Positions 1 to 8,864 of a DNA stretch of 64,000 nucleotides are shown here, piece after piece. The notes below the pieces were generated by a model. The model was not told the origin of the DNA and made no database searches. It worked only from the letters and a program-made list of their open reading frames with translations. The stretch comes from Actinobacteria bacterium UBA4426 (GTDB lineage Bacteria > Actinomycetota > Actinomycetes > S36-B12). The translations under genes were made by a program, and so were the position numbers. The stretch lies in contig DGQA01000016.1 of the NCBI GenBank assembly GCA_002390705.1, forward strand, positions 44,572-108,571, read 5' to 3'. The first letter of the stretch is position 1; the number at the start of each line of letters is the position of its first letter.

Positions 1-530
1 CAAGGCGATAGATCTTCCACACTTGGTACGACCGGAAACGCCTGCGCGTCAATGAACACGGACGAATCACTGTCGCACTGGCTTTCCCGAGACACTCGAC
101 TAATCTTTTTCTCCACGTGCATCAGGTGGGGTTCACAGCCTTCATCACACTCGCGCGAAAATACGCGATCACCGGCGAACACGAAAACGTCCTTTACCTC
201 AATTTCGTACTTCGCTAGCGCCTCTTGAACCGCGTCTATACCCGAATAGATTCGTTCGTCCATGTAGGTGAGGCAGGTGAGGACCCTCGCTTGTTCTGCC
301 TGGTAAATCCGACCGGGTTCGATGAAGAGTTCCAGATCGGATTTGCTCAAATCCGTGGGTTCAAGGAACACCTCCACATCTACCCTTTGGGCGAGAACCG
401 ATTCAGCTGCTTTCATCCAATTGATGATGACACTATCCGCCGGATAGAAGCCAAATGACTTCACAAGATCGACCAGGGTTTCCCGTGCAATTTGAATTCT
501 TCGGCTATGTGCATGTGTGGCTTGGTCCAT
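1..530 (-). CDS. DUF4192-like protein, 5' part (runs off the window start)
   Basis: Reading the minus strand from the ATG at 530 gives an open frame of more than 175 codons to the window edge, so the C-terminus is missing. Near residue 20-35 is LVDLVKSFGFYPADSVII, which matches the DUF4192 N-terminal signature (LlGFhPeDSLVVV). Later come a helical stretch (YSGIDAVQEALAKY) and VFVFAGDRVFSRECDEGCEP, which fits the (RW)SY.C.....G part of the same family. DUF4192 proteins are actinobacterial and of unknown function. The spacer between the two signatures looks shorter than usual. No strong Shine-Dalgarno sequence precedes the ATG. A 77-codon plus-strand frame at 225-458 lies inside and is a shadow. 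The assignment is by eye. Confidence 0.6.
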   Translation of the reverse strand, partial: MDQATHAHSRRIQIARETLVDLVKSFGFYPADSVIINWMKAAESVLAQRVDVEVFLEPTDLSKSDLELFIEPGRIYQAEQARVLTCLTYMDERIYSGIDAVQEALAKYEIEVKDVFVFAGDRVFSRECDEGCEPHLMHVEKKISRVSRESQCDSDSSVFIDAQAFPVVPSVEDLSP

Positions 531-635
531 GAGATAAATCTCGTGCCGGCAACACACCTCGGCAACCACACACACGCTTTTGTGGATGAGTTGGCACAGT
601 TTTCCATGCTGTGCAGTAACCGGCCTTCGCAGCTA

Positions 636-1433
636 TTACCCGCGAGGTGAAAGCTCGATGTAATCCCAATATTTTGCCGAAACGCCATCACCGGATGACA
701 CACGTCGGATCCGCCGACTCATCCAGGGCCATCCGTGATTTTTCGCCCATGACGCATGCCCCAGCATCCGCGTCGACACCGTCGGGGTGGGCGTCTCGCC
801 CACGCTGAGCATCCAATCCGAATTGCCCCAGCCCAACGCTTGCATAGCTGCACTCGCCACCAGGGCATGGCCCTTGGGGTTCAAGTGCAACCGATCAGCG
901 TCCCATATTCGCGGGTCGTCGAAAATTTCAACATCCCAAAAATCCGCCAAGTAGCAGCCATATTCCTCAGCGATTGCCACAGTTGCAGACCTTAAACCGG
1001 CGAATCGATCCCCAATTAGCCCCATCACTTTGGAAGTGCGGCCCGGGTCGCCAAATGCGAAAAGCAATACGTCTTTGCCACCTGATCGAAGATCACGCAC
1101 CGCACGCTCAATTTGTGTTGCCTTCGCATCCAGATCAAATGACCCACGCATCGCATCATTTACCCCACCGGCGAATGAAACCAGCTCTGGTGTCAACTCA
1201 ATGGCCCGAGGAATCTGCTCGGCGAGCATCTGGGTCAGTTGCCGACCCCGGATTGCCAGGTTCGCGTATTTCAGCGGCTCCTGTGTGGTGCAGTAGGTAT
1301 CCGCGAGTTGTGAAGCCAAACGATCTGCCCAACCGTAATAAGCATTGTTGATCCCTTGATCGGCCACACCTTCTGTGAAGCTGTCGCCAACAGCGACAAA
1401 TGATTTCCATTCCTTGGCTTGCGTGTGAATCAT
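636..1433 (-). CDS. SGNH/GDSL-family hydrolase, cytoplasmic
   Basis: The 265-residue protein starts with the block I motif GDSFTEG (Ser18 is the expected nucleophile). It also has [11 protein letters not shown] as the block III/Asn region and [10 protein letters not shown] near residue 185 as the Asp-x-x-His block V. This is the full SGNH catalytic set, so an esterase or lipase-like activity is likely; the substrate is unknown. No signal peptide is visible, unlike the second SGNH protein at 8918-9637. It is separated from the next minus-strand gene upstream by a terminator-like hairpin, so it is probably transcribed on its own. Confidence 0.85.
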   Translation of the reverse strand: MIHTQAKEWKSFVAVGDSFTEGVADQGINNAYYGWADRLASQLADTYCTTQEPLKYANLAIRGRQLTQMLAEQIPRAIELTPELVSFAGGVNDAMRGSFDLDAKATQIERAVRDLRSGGKDVLLFAFGDPGRTSKVMGLIGDRFAGLRSATVAIAEEYGCYLADFWDVEIFDDPRIWDADRLHLNPKGHALVASAAMQALGWGNSDWMLSVGETPTPTVSTRMLGHASWAKNHGWPWMSRRIRRVSSGDGVSAKYWDYIELSPRG

Positions 1434-1476
1434 TTCGACAACTACCCGTTCATAAATATTTTCGATGAACTAAATA

Positions 1477-1523
1477 AAAAGACCCGGCCGCCGAAGGCTT
1501 CCCCTCCCGCGACGACCGGGTTG
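1477..1523 (-). terminator. Probable intrinsic terminator of the flippase-like gene
   Basis: On the minus strand AACCCGGTCG pairs with CGGCCGGGTC (one mismatch) and is followed directly by TTTTTATTT. The hairpin lies just downstream of the gene ending at 1589, in the right orientation to end its transcript. Confidence 0.6.
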
Positions 1524-1588
1524 ACCCAACAGTAGTGGATGACCATGTAAAGGGAGCAGCAGGACTCTGCATCGGGGGTGTCGCCACT

Positions 1589-2680
1589 CTACTTCTGTGC
1601 CCCTGGCTCACCCGAATCAGCAGAATGAGTAGAACTAGTAAGGGGGGGCTTGGCTAACGCCTGGCCGGCCTTTCGGTACCACGCCACTAGCGCAATCACA
1701 CCGATCAGAATCTGTGGAATGAAGCTAGCAGCCCGCCAGACGAGTGCCGCGGCTGTGGCGACTCCTACGGAGGTACCAAATCCCACCAGCAAAGCGATCA
1801 TCGCTGCATCAACTGTGCCCAGCCCACCCGGGGTAATTGGGATCATGAGACCTAGTTGACTAATCGCGAAGGCAGCGAATGCAGCTGCAAACGAAGTGCC
1901 CACGCTGTCCCAACCTTCAATACCTCTTAAGGCTACATAGAGGATCAGGAATTGCGTGAATGACACGGCGATTTGAGCCGCTGTCAATGCCGCCCATCGC
2001 CGTTTGAGTAATGCATACATGTCCACCCGAAACTTGATGATTGGGGCTGCAAGATCTAGATCCTTAATCGCCTTGATGCGGTTACGTAAAGGCCCAATTA
2101 ATCGGTTGGAAAGTTCACCTACTTTGGTAGCGAGTGCCGGCGAACGCATGATTAGCACAAAGGTCACAACTAGGGCCACCAAGATCGCCAGACCGAGGAA
2201 CCCAGTTGCCGCATGGCTATCCCCACTAACGCCGAACAAGGTAACGGTGACCACACCGCACACCGGGAACAACAACGTAACAAATGTGCTCCACATACCC
2301 ACAGCCGTGATCGCGGCGGTAGCGCCTGTTGCGGGCACCCCAAAGGTGCTCAGCATCCCGAACTGCACTGCAAGTCCGACGGCTCCACCGCCCGGAACAC
2401 CATTGCTAATGGCAAATGCAGCTTGGTTAAGTTGTTGTGATCGCCAGTATGTCAACCCTGGCGTTGCAGCCTTGAATGGGAATCCGTACGTGATCAAATA
2501 CACCAACACGCATCCCACTATCAACACAAGGGCGGAAGTGTTCATTGTTTCCAGCGCGGTGGCAGCCTCAGAGTAACTACCAATTTGGGGAATCACTTTC
2601 CAGAAAATAATCACAATAAATGCGAGACCGACCGCGCCAAGAATTATTGATTTCTTCCTGTCAAGTCCACCAAGGCTCAT
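1589..2680 (-). CDS. Lysylphosphatidylglycerol synthase TM-region/UPF0104 (YbhN-like) membrane protein
   Basis: This 363-residue polytopic membrane protein shows about eight hydrophobic segments. The late motif PITPGGLGTVDAAMIALL is characteristic of the LPG synthase/flippase TM family (UPF0104, YbhN). Members move or present lipids at the cytoplasmic membrane; many actinobacterial copies lack the catalytic aminoacyl-transferase domain, and this one does too. I chose the ATG at 2680, after GGGGAAT, because the frame upstream has no family-like sequence and would overlap the divergent spacer. The tail (about the last 30 residues) is hydrophilic. Substrate unknown. Confidence 0.75.
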   Translation of the reverse strand: MSLGGLDRKKSIILGAVGLAFIVIIFWKVIPQIGSYSEAATALETMNTSALVLIVGCVLVYLITYGFPFKAATPGLTYWRSQQLNQAAFAISNGVPGGGAVGLAVQFGMLSTFGVPATGATAAITAVGMWSTFVTLLFPVCGVVTVTLFGVSGDSHAATGFLGLAILVALVVTFVLIMRSPALATKVGELSNRLIGPLRNRIKAIKDLDLAAPIIKFRVDMYALLKRRWAALTAAQIAVSFTQFLILYVALRGIEGWDSVGTSFAAAFAAFAISQLGLMIPITPGGLGTVDAAMIALLVGFGTSVGVATAAALVWRAASFIPQILIGVIALVAWYRKAGQALAKPPLTSSTHSADSGEPGAQK

Positions 2681-2799
2681 CGATTCCCCGGGAGCTACAT
2701 GTTGGGATTCCACGGGACTACTCTGGCACAACCAATGCCCTATCTGTGTCACTTGGGGGTGGCGCAAGAACTCCTTCGGGCATTCGGCAGGATGACGCC

Positions 2800-3441
2800 A
2801 TGCGTCTTGATCATATTTCCTACGCCTGTCACAGCAATGAACTCGCTGACGTTGTCCAACGAATCGGCGTTGATCTGGGGAACACATTCATTGACGGTGG
2901 GCGACACCCCTCGTTTGGTACCAGAAACTTTATTCTTCCACTTGCGCACGGCGTGTACATTGAGGTCGTCAGCGCCTTGGACCACCCCTCGGCGCAGAAA
3001 GCCCCATTCGGTCGAGCAGTGGCGCAAAGAGCCCAAGCAGGTGGCGGCTGGATGTCCTGGGTTGTGTCGACAACGGACCTTTCACCGGTAGAGCAAGAGC
3101 TGGGGAGAAAAGCCGCCGAGGGGCACCGCATTCGACCTGATGGTGTGGACTTGCATTGGCGCCAAATTGGGGTTCTGGACACGATTGAGCACCCACAATC
3201 CCCGTTCTTCGTGCAATGGGAGAGCCCACAAGAACACCATCCCGCATTTGGTGGTGAAGCTACCGGCATCAAGGTGCTCAGCATGGAAATTAATTGCCCC
3301 TCCCAAGATCTAGGACCCATGGCTACCGAACTGGCTCCACTCACAGATTTGATCAGGTGGGTACATGACACTGAAACTGATGGATTCGGCGTGAACGCTG
3401 TTACATTTGAAACACCACACGGACACGTTCGGATCGACTAA
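2800..3441 (+). CDS. VOC-superfamily (glyoxalase-like domain) protein
   Basis: The 213-residue protein begins MRLDHISYACHS, a typical first strand of a vicinal oxygen chelate domain with a metal-ligand His. It continues with GTRNFILPL..GVYIEVV, matching the glyoxalase-like domain (Glyoxalase_3 type) where Glu is a further ligand. A second, weaker repeat lies in the C-terminal half. The function is not predictable beyond a likely metal-dependent lyase, isomerase or binding protein. The start is the ATG at 2800, preceded by CAGGATG; the longer in-frame extension overlaps the divergent gene's 5' end and looks non-coding. The next gene follows after 12 nt, suggesting co-transcription. Confidence 0.7.
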   Translation: MRLDHISYACHSNELADVVQRIGVDLGNTFIDGGRHPSFGTRNFILPLAHGVYIEVVSALDHPSAQKAPFGRAVAQRAQAGGGWMSWVVSTTDLSPVEQELGRKAAEGHRIRPDGVDLHWRQIGVLDTIEHPQSPFFVQWESPQEHHPAFGGEATGIKVLSMEINCPSQDLGPMATELAPLTDLIRWVHDTETDGFGVNAVTFETPHGHVRID

Positions 3442-3453
3442 AGAGAGCTAGCA

Positions 3454-4566
3454 ATGACCACTCGTGACCAACCTCAAATTTCAGATGGTGTCCCCGACAC
3501 GCTCAAGAAGGCCTCAGGTTTCACGTGGCGAATCCTGGTGCTGCTCGCGGGGTTCGGCGTATTTGTCCTAGCACTTAACGCGATTTTTCCGGTCGTGTTT
3601 GCACTGTTTTTCGCAATGTTGGTCGCCGCGTGGACCCAGCCAGTGATGAATCTTTTTCACAGGCTTCTGCCCAAAGTGCTTTCGATGCTGTTAGCCCTAC
3701 TCCTTATTGGGTCATTCATCCTCGGCATTCTCTTTATAGTGATTAGATCCTCGGTGGATGAAGGTCCCAAACTATTGGAGAGCCTGACCGCGGGGCTCAA
3801 TGAGATCGAAAAGTGGCTACAGAATGGCCCACTCAACCTCAGTGATGAGAGCCTAAGCAACTTGCTCAGCCAGGCTCAATCGTGGGGTGAAACCGCAGCG
3901 AAGGGCATCGCGGTGGGCTTGCTTGACTCCCTTAGCTCGATTGGAACCTTGGTGATCGCAGGCTCGGTCTTCCTTTTCGGAGTAATCTTTTTCCTGCTCA
4001 CCCCTAATCGAATCTGGGACTGGTTCGTGTCTTGGCTACCAAAAGAAGTTGCAGAGTCAGTAAACGTGTCCGGACGGATCGCATGGGGCTCTATTTCCGG
4101 CTATACCCGTGGGATTGTCGTTATTGCCTTCGCCGATGCGGTCTTGGTCTTTATTGGTTTGCTTATCCTTCAAGTGCCACTGGCTCCCGCACTTGCAGCC
4201 GTCGTCTTCCTCGGAGCATTTATTCCTGTGATCGGTGCACCAATCGCCACATTTTTCGCGGCGGTGGTCGCTCTCGCCGAACGTGGCCCACTTATCGCGC
4301 TCCTAGTAGTGATCTTGACCGTGATCGTTGGATCCTTTGATGGGGATGTGTTACAGCCATTGGTCATGGGCAAAGCGGTGAACTTGCACCCACTTGCGAT
4401 TATATTAGCGATTGCCGCGGGCAGCATCGCCTTGGGAATCGTCGGGGCTCTCATCGCGGTGCCGATCGCGGGCGCGGTCTACGGGGTGGCGAAATACCTC
4501 ACCGGCCGTGACCCCGAACATTCCTATCCGCCCACTCACCCGTTCATACCCAGCCAGAGTCCGTAG
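3454..4566 (+). CDS. AI-2E family transporter (permease)
   Basis: The 370-residue membrane protein has the layout of the AI-2E exporter family (PF01594). It has a hydrophobic N-terminal pair (residues about 25-90), a soluble amphipathic loop (about 105-150), then a run of hydrophobic segments. These include the conserved stretch around VVFLGAFIPVIGAPIAT and a GDVLQPLVMGKAVNLHPLAII signature. Family members export small molecules or ions (AI-2 in E. coli TqsA, Na+/H+ in others), so the substrate cannot be read from sequence. It is 12 nt downstream of the VOC gene and convergent with the lipoprotein gene. Confidence 0.85.
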   Translation: MTTRDQPQISDGVPDTLKKASGFTWRILVLLAGFGVFVLALNAIFPVVFALFFAMLVAAWTQPVMNLFHRLLPKVLSMLLALLLIGSFILGILFIVIRSSVDEGPKLLESLTAGLNEIEKWLQNGPLNLSDESLSNLLSQAQSWGETAAKGIAVGLLDSLSSIGTLVIAGSVFLFGVIFFLLTPNRIWDWFVSWLPKEVAESVNVSGRIAWGSISGYTRGIVVIAFADAVLVFIGLLILQVPLAPALAAVVFLGAFIPVIGAPIATFFAAVVALAERGPLIALLVVILTVIVGSFDGDVLQPLVMGKAVNLHPLAIILAIAAGSIALGIVGALIAVPIAGAVYGVAKYLTGRDPEHSYPPTHPFIPSQSP

Positions 4567-4576
4567 ACCAATCACG

Positions 4577-4592
4577 CCACGCAATTGCGTGG
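4577..4592. terminator. Perfect 16-bp palindrome between convergent genes
   Basis: CCACGCAATTGCGTGG lies in the 27-nt gap between the AI-2E permease stop (4566) and the lipoprotein stop (4594). It could fold in either transcript, but neither side has a clear U-run, so a bidirectional terminator role is only plausible. Confidence 0.35.
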
Positions 4593-4593
4593 A

Positions 4594-5097
4594 TTAACTC
4601 CGTGCATTTATGTTGTCAATTGGCAGGTCATTTCCTGCTGCCACGCAATAACGCTCAATTCGCTCGGCCGACGTATTTATCCGCTTAAGGGACTTTTTCT
4701 TGATCCCGTCAGTCCCCTTTTTCGGATTTGCCGCATTCACATTGTTCTGAATTCGTTCGGCATTTGCCAAAGCCTTTGCGGGAAGTTCGCCCCCGATTAC
4801 CGCTGAATCAATAGAAACAACCATGAGATCTGTATCGGACTGTATTTCACGAAGAAGGGCCTTCTTCTGTTTCTTGGTGAGCTCTCCCGTGTCACCATTG
4901 ATCCGTGAACGCACTAGATCGAGTGCAAAATAGTCGTCGCAGGCATCCTGAGCCAAAACAGCAACTACTACTGTGGTTTTCGAGGGCGCGGGCGTAACCG
5001 TCGGGGTGACCTCAGATTCGGCGCTACTGGAGCACCCTGCGAGCAAGAGAGACGCACTAAGTCCTACAAGTCCGGCTGTGACAATGCTTTTGCGCAT
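4594..5097 (-). CDS. Putative lipoprotein, function unknown
   Basis: The 167-residue protein has a short basic N-terminus, a hydrophobic core and the lipobox LLAGC (Cys22), so it should be exported and lipid-anchored. A Ser/Thr/Pro-rich linker follows (about residues 23-40), then a helical, Lys/Asn-rich domain. That domain contains DACDDYFALDLVRSR and ends with ERIERYCVAAG; the two Cys could form a disulfide. I do not recognise the domain. The ATG at 5097 is preceded by GAGGAGCTCAGTT. Confidence 0.7.
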   Translation of the reverse strand: MRKSIVTAGLVGLSASLLLAGCSSSAESEVTPTVTPAPSKTTVVVAVLAQDACDDYFALDLVRSRINGDTGELTKKQKKALLREIQSDTDLMVVSIDSAVIGGELPAKALANAERIQNNVNAANPKKGTDGIKKKSLKRINTSAERIERYCVAAGNDLPIDNINARS

Positions 5098-5188
5098 AAC
5101 TGAGCTCCTCAGGCAGTTGACTAATCCGCTACCAGCCTACGGCACACACAACAGCGTGGTGGGATTTTCGGCACCAGCGGACAAATAA

Positions 5189-5220
5189 TTTGGCCCCACC
5201 CGGACTCGGGTGGGACCAAA
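5189..5220 (-). terminator. Hairpin downstream of nrdJ
   Basis: On the minus strand TTTGGTCCCACCCG pairs with CGGGTGGGGCCAAA around a short loop, giving a long GC-rich stem directly after the nrdJ stop (5244). The downstream tract is ATTATTTG, not a perfect U-run, but position and stem strength suggest a terminator. Confidence 0.6.
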
Positions 5221-5243
5221 TGTGACTTTGATGTCAGTACTGC

Positions 5244-8069
5244 CTAGCTGCAGCCAGAGGTACTGCCGCACCCCTCACAGACATAGCAACTACCCGCTGG
5301 GCGCATCTTGATCCCACAGGTCATGCACAGGGGCGCATCAGAGGCAGTGCCTGTGATTGCCTCGAGCAATTCCGCACTTGAATGCACTTCAATCGGTGCT
5401 TGAGCCACTGGCGCTCCGACCAAATCTCCCCCTTGATCATTGGTCTCAAGGTCGATGGCTGGAGCAGGTGCGGGCGCATAGTTGTTGTGTACCGTGGCCG
5501 TTCGTTCCTCGGCGGTAAAGATACCCAATGCTTCCCGCTGTTCGAAACTGAGATGATCCAGTGCCAATCTGCGGAAAATGTAGTCCATCATGGACTGCGA
5601 GATCCGAATATCTGGATCATCTGTCATTCCGGCCGGTTCAAAGCGCATGTTGACGAACTTGTTAACAAAGGCTTCAAGCGGCACACCGTATTGCAATGCA
5701 ATGCTAATCGCAATGGAGAAAGCGTCCATTACCCCAGCCAAGGTTGACCCTTGTTTGCCGAGCTTTAGGAACACCTCGCCAAGTTGACCATCGTCGTAAC
5801 TCCCCGCAGTCATGTAGCCCTCAGCCCCAGCAACGGAGAAAGAAGTTGTCTGACTCGGTCGCGACTTCGGGAGCCTGCGACGAACCGGGTTATCCCCGAC
5901 AACGACCTTCTCGACCGCGATGTTAGTTGTCTTTGCCTTCGCATCACTGAGTGGTTGTCCCACCTTGCAGTTATCCCGGTAGATCGCAAGCGCCTTAATA
6001 CCCATCTTCCAACCCTGGAAGTAGATTTCTTCAACCTCTTCAACGGTGGCATCCTCTGGCATATTGACCGTCTTGCTTATTGCGCCCGATATAAAAGGTT
6101 GTACCGCAGCCATCATGCGAACGTGCCCCATCGGCGCAATTGAGCGCGCGCCCATCGCGGTGTCAAAAATGGCGTAGTGCTCTTGCTTGAGTCCTGGTGC
6201 ATCGATGACATGGCCATTTTCGCCAATAAATTCGATAATTGCTTCGACCGTTTCTTCAGCGTATCCGAGCTTACGAAGTGCACGTGGAATGGTTTGGTTC
6301 ACAATTTGCATTGACCCGCCACCTACAAGCTTCTTGAATTTGACCAGTGAGAAGTCAGGCTCGACACCCGTTGTGTCGCAGTCCATCATGAAACCAATTG
6401 TTCCTGTGGGAGCTAACACGCTCGCTTGTGCATTTCTCCAACCGTGTGCCTCACCTAACGTGAGAGCCTCTTCCCAGACTTTCACCGCCAACGCGGTTAC
6501 ATCGCCGTCGAGATTACTAAACCGCCTGATGTTGTCATTGGCGGAAGCATGCTTGCGCATCACTCGCTTGTGCGCATATTCATTGCGTGCATAGCCCTCA
6601 TAAGGTCCAACGATTTCGGCTAACTCTGCGCTGCGTTTGTACGCAGTTCCGTTCATTAACGAAGTGATTCCCGCCGCGAATGCCCGGCCGGCCTCAGAGT
6701 CGTAAGGCAAACTTGTGGCCATGAGCAGGGCGCCCAGATTTGCGTAGCCGATTCCGAGTTGGCGGTAGCGCCGAGTCGTGTCACCGATTGGCGCCGTGGG
6801 GAAGTCCGCAAAACAGATTGATATATCCATGGCTGTTATGACATATTCGACTGCTCGAGAGAAGCGCTCAGCATCAAATGAGTCATCTTCTTTGAGGAAT
6901 TTGAGAAGGTTCAGACTCGCCAAGTTGCACGATGAGTTATCAAGACTCATGTACTCAGAGCATGGATTGGATGCATTAATCCGACCTGTTTCGGGGTTGG
7001 TGTGCCAATCATTGATCGTGTCATCGTATTGAATACCGGGATCAGCACACGCCCAAGCTGCCTCAGTAATCTTGTGGAAAAGCCCAACCGCATCTACAGT
7101 TTCAATTGTCTGACCATCGGTTCGTGAAGTGAGCCCGAATGGCTCCCGATTTTCAACCGCTGACATAAATAGGTCAGACACGCGAACCGAGTTATTGGCA
7201 TTTTGGTACTGAACACTGGAAATATCAGCACCACCTAAGTCCATGTCGTAGCCGGCATCGCGTAGGACCCGAATTTTGTCTTCTTCGCGCACCTTGGTCT
7301 CAATGAACTCTTCAATATCGGGGTGGTCCACATCTAGGACAACCATTTTTGCCGCTCTACGCGTCGCCCCACCTGATTTGATAGTTCCCGCTGAGGCATC
7401 AGCCCCACGCATAAATGACACTGGACCCGAAGCTGTTCCACCGGATGAGCGCAGCACCTCCTTGCTGGAACGGATCCGAGACAGGTTCAGTCCCGCTCCT
7501 GACCCACCTTTGAAAATCATGCCCTCTTCGCGGTACCAATTAAGTATCGAATCCATGGTGTCGTCCACGCTAAGGATGAAACAGGCACTCACTTGTTGCG
7601 GGGATGTCGTTCCCACGTTGAACCACACTGGGGAGTTGAACGCGAATACTTGGTGTAGCAACATGTGTGTGAGTTCGTGCTCGAAGATTTCCGCATCCTG
7701 ATCAGTTCTGAAATACCCATTCTCGCGACCCGACTTGGTGTAGGTGAGCACTACCCGATCAATGAGTTGCTTTAGACTCCACTCTCTATTTTCGGCACCG
7801 AGAGCCCCACGGAAATATTTTGTCGTAACGATTGTGGACGCATTGACGCTCCAGAAATCTGGGTACTCCACCCCGCGCTGTTCAAATACAATTTCGCCTG
7901 TCCGCCAATTATTTTGGAGAACATCTCGGCGTTCCCAATTCACCTCGTCATACGGATGCATTCCCTCGGTCGTAAACAACCGTTGCATTTGCAGGCCGGG
8001 GCCGGCAATCGTGTTGTGGACGAACTCGTCTTTGGGAGTGATCACCGGGGCTTCTGGTGCCTGTGTCAT
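5244..8069 (-). CDS. nrdJ: Class II adenosylcobalamin-dependent ribonucleotide reductase
   Basis: The 941-residue enzyme reduces ribonucleotides to deoxyribonucleotides using adenosylcobalamin, with no need for oxygen or a separate radical subunit. Family marks include FNSPVWFNVG near residue 145 and SACFILSVDDTMDSI with the first active-site Cys. They also include NPCSEYMSLDNSSCNLASLNL with the radical/redox residues, APTGTIGFMMDCDTTG, and a Cys-rich C-terminal tail (MTCGIKMRPAGSCYVCEGCG) that acts as redox shuttle or zinc ribbon. I chose the ATG at 8069 (after GAGAAAGG), since the upstream in-frame extension overlaps nrdR and is not family-like. nrdR lies 94 nt upstream, so control by NrdR is expected. 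No cobalamin riboswitch is visible in the gap. Confidence 0.95.
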   Translation of the reverse strand: MTQAPEAPVITPKDEFVHNTIAGPGLQMQRLFTTEGMHPYDEVNWERRDVLQNNWRTGEIVFEQRGVEYPDFWSVNASTIVTTKYFRGALGAENREWSLKQLIDRVVLTYTKSGRENGYFRTDQDAEIFEHELTHMLLHQVFAFNSPVWFNVGTTSPQQVSACFILSVDDTMDSILNWYREEGMIFKGGSGAGLNLSRIRSSKEVLRSSGGTASGPVSFMRGADASAGTIKSGGATRRAAKMVVLDVDHPDIEEFIETKVREEDKIRVLRDAGYDMDLGGADISSVQYQNANNSVRVSDLFMSAVENREPFGLTSRTDGQTIETVDAVGLFHKITEAAWACADPGIQYDDTINDWHTNPETGRINASNPCSEYMSLDNSSCNLASLNLLKFLKEDDSFDAERFSRAVEYVITAMDISICFADFPTAPIGDTTRRYRQLGIGYANLGALLMATSLPYDSEAGRAFAAGITSLMNGTAYKRSAELAEIVGPYEGYARNEYAHKRVMRKHASANDNIRRFSNLDGDVTALAVKVWEEALTLGEAHGWRNAQASVLAPTGTIGFMMDCDTTGVEPDFSLVKFKKLVGGGSMQIVNQTIPRALRKLGYAEETVEAIIEFIGENGHVIDAPGLKQEHYAIFDTAMGARSIAPMGHVRMMAAVQPFISGAISKTVNMPEDATVEEVEEIYFQGWKMGIKALAIYRDNCKVGQPLSDAKAKTTNIAVEKVVVGDNPVRRRLPKSRPSQTTSFSVAGAEGYMTAGSYDDGQLGEVFLKLGKQGSTLAGVMDAFSIAISIALQYGVPLEAFVNKFVNMRFEPAGMTDDPDIRISQSMMDYIFRRLALDHLSFEQREALGIFTAEERTATVHNNYAPAPAPAIDLETNDQGGDLVGAPVAQAPIEVHSSAELLEAITGTASDAPLCMTCGIKMRPAGSCYVCEGCGSTSGCS

Positions 8070-8163
8070 GGTCGTGCCTTTCTCATTTGATGTGAAGCCC
8101 CGAGCCGAAATATCTGCGCGAGACGGGTGGTAGGAAGTCTGTGTAGCTATTCGTATGTGTGGC

Positions 8164-8655
8164 TTAGTTGTGCGTGTGTGTAACTCGGTCCGGTTCTCGG
8201 CCTGTGGGTTCGCCTTCAGCTCGAAGGAGGGCAATTTCGGCCTCAAAATCGTTGAGAGTGTCAAAGGAGCGATAGACCGAAGCGAAGCGAAGGTAGGCGA
8301 CTTCATCAAGTTCACGCAAGGGAGCCAAAATAGCGAGTCCCACCTCTTGGGCAGGGATTTCACTATTGCCTGTGGCGCGGAGAAAATCTTCCACGCGTTG
8401 TGCAAGTAGTGCGAGCTCGTCATCTGATACTGGCCTTCCCTGGCACGCCTTACGCACGCCACTGACAACCTTGCTGCGATTGAATGGCTCGCTGACTCCG
8501 CTGCGTTTTACCACTCCTAGGGCCGCTACTTCCGCAGTGGTAAATCGTCGCCCGCAATGCCCGCACTCACGACGGCGGCGGATTGCCAATCCTTCATCGA
8601 CTGTGCGCGAATCAACGACCCGTGAGTCTTCTTGGCGGCAGAATGGACACTTCAT
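8164..8655 (-). CDS. nrdR: Transcriptional repressor NrdR
   Basis: The 163-residue protein begins [17 protein letters not shown] and continues [15 protein letters not shown]. Together these are the four-Cys zinc ribbon (CxxC...CxxC) that binds NrdR boxes. The following ATP-cone (about residues 49-139, with [16 protein letters not shown] and [11 protein letters not shown]) senses ATP/dATP. NrdR represses ribonucleotide reductase genes, and here it is directly upstream of nrdJ. Its promoter region holds a candidate NrdR box and a set of tandem repeats. The C-terminal tail beyond the cone is hydrophilic. Confidence 0.96.
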   Translation of the reverse strand: MKCPFCRQEDSRVVDSRTVDEGLAIRRRRECGHCGRRFTTAEVAALGVVKRSGVSEPFNRSKVVSGVRKACQGRPVSDDELALLAQRVEDFLRATGNSEIPAQEVGLAILAPLRELDEVAYLRFASVYRSFDTLNDFEAEIALLRAEGEPTGREPDRVTHTHN

Positions 8656-8773
8656 GCGCTGACCCCTTTCCTCGTTCTTTCACAACAGTCACATGGGAAC
8701 CTTTGCCCCCTTGCGTAACACGCGAAACGTTAGTTCGACCACCCTGGGGACTACCTGTGGATGATCTGCGATC

Positions 8774-8828
8774 AACCTGTGCGCTCGATCCACAACCTGC
8801 CACCACAACCTGCAAACACAACCTGTGG
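8774..8828 (+). repeat. Tandem/direct repeats of CACAACCTG upstream of nrdR
   Basis: AACCTG starts at 8774, 8794, 8807 and 8820. The last three are spaced exactly 13 bp and share the longer core CACAACCTG. The flanks contain TCGTCCACA (minus strand, 8824-8832) and TCATCCACA (minus strand, about 8755-8763), each one mismatch from a DnaA box. The repeats lie 120-180 nt upstream of the nrdR start. Confidence 0.6.
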
Positions 8829-8846
8829 ACGAAGCACCAGGGTCTT

Positions 8847-8864
8847 ACTACTACATCTTGGGGT
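8847..8864 (-). promoter_or_regulatory. Candidate NrdR box upstream of nrdR
   Basis: On the minus strand ACCCCAAGATGTAGTAGT resembles the imperfect palindromic NrdR box type (C-C-A-A-G-A-T-G-T-A-G-T). It lies about 190 nt upstream of the nrdR start, rather far for a direct operator. No second box about three helical turns away was found. Confidence 0.3.

Noticed and set aside
225..458. 77-codon plus-strand frame starting with TTG
   Set aside because: The minus strand here encodes the DUF4192-like protein with family motifs; the plus-strand frame lacks an RBS and family similarity.
461..703. 80-codon minus-strand frame overlapping both the first two genes
   Set aside because: It overlaps the SGNH gene end and the DUF4192-like start in another phase, and has Cys/His-rich, non-protein-like composition.
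2004..2576. 190-codon plus-strand frame inside the flippase-like gene
   Set aside because: It is antisense to a well-formed membrane protein and is rich in Thr/Pro/Ala as expected for a shadow frame.
8070..8163. Possible cobalamin riboswitch upstream of nrdJ
   Set aside because: The gap is only 94 nt and lacks the conserved B12-box (GCCACTG); too short for the element.
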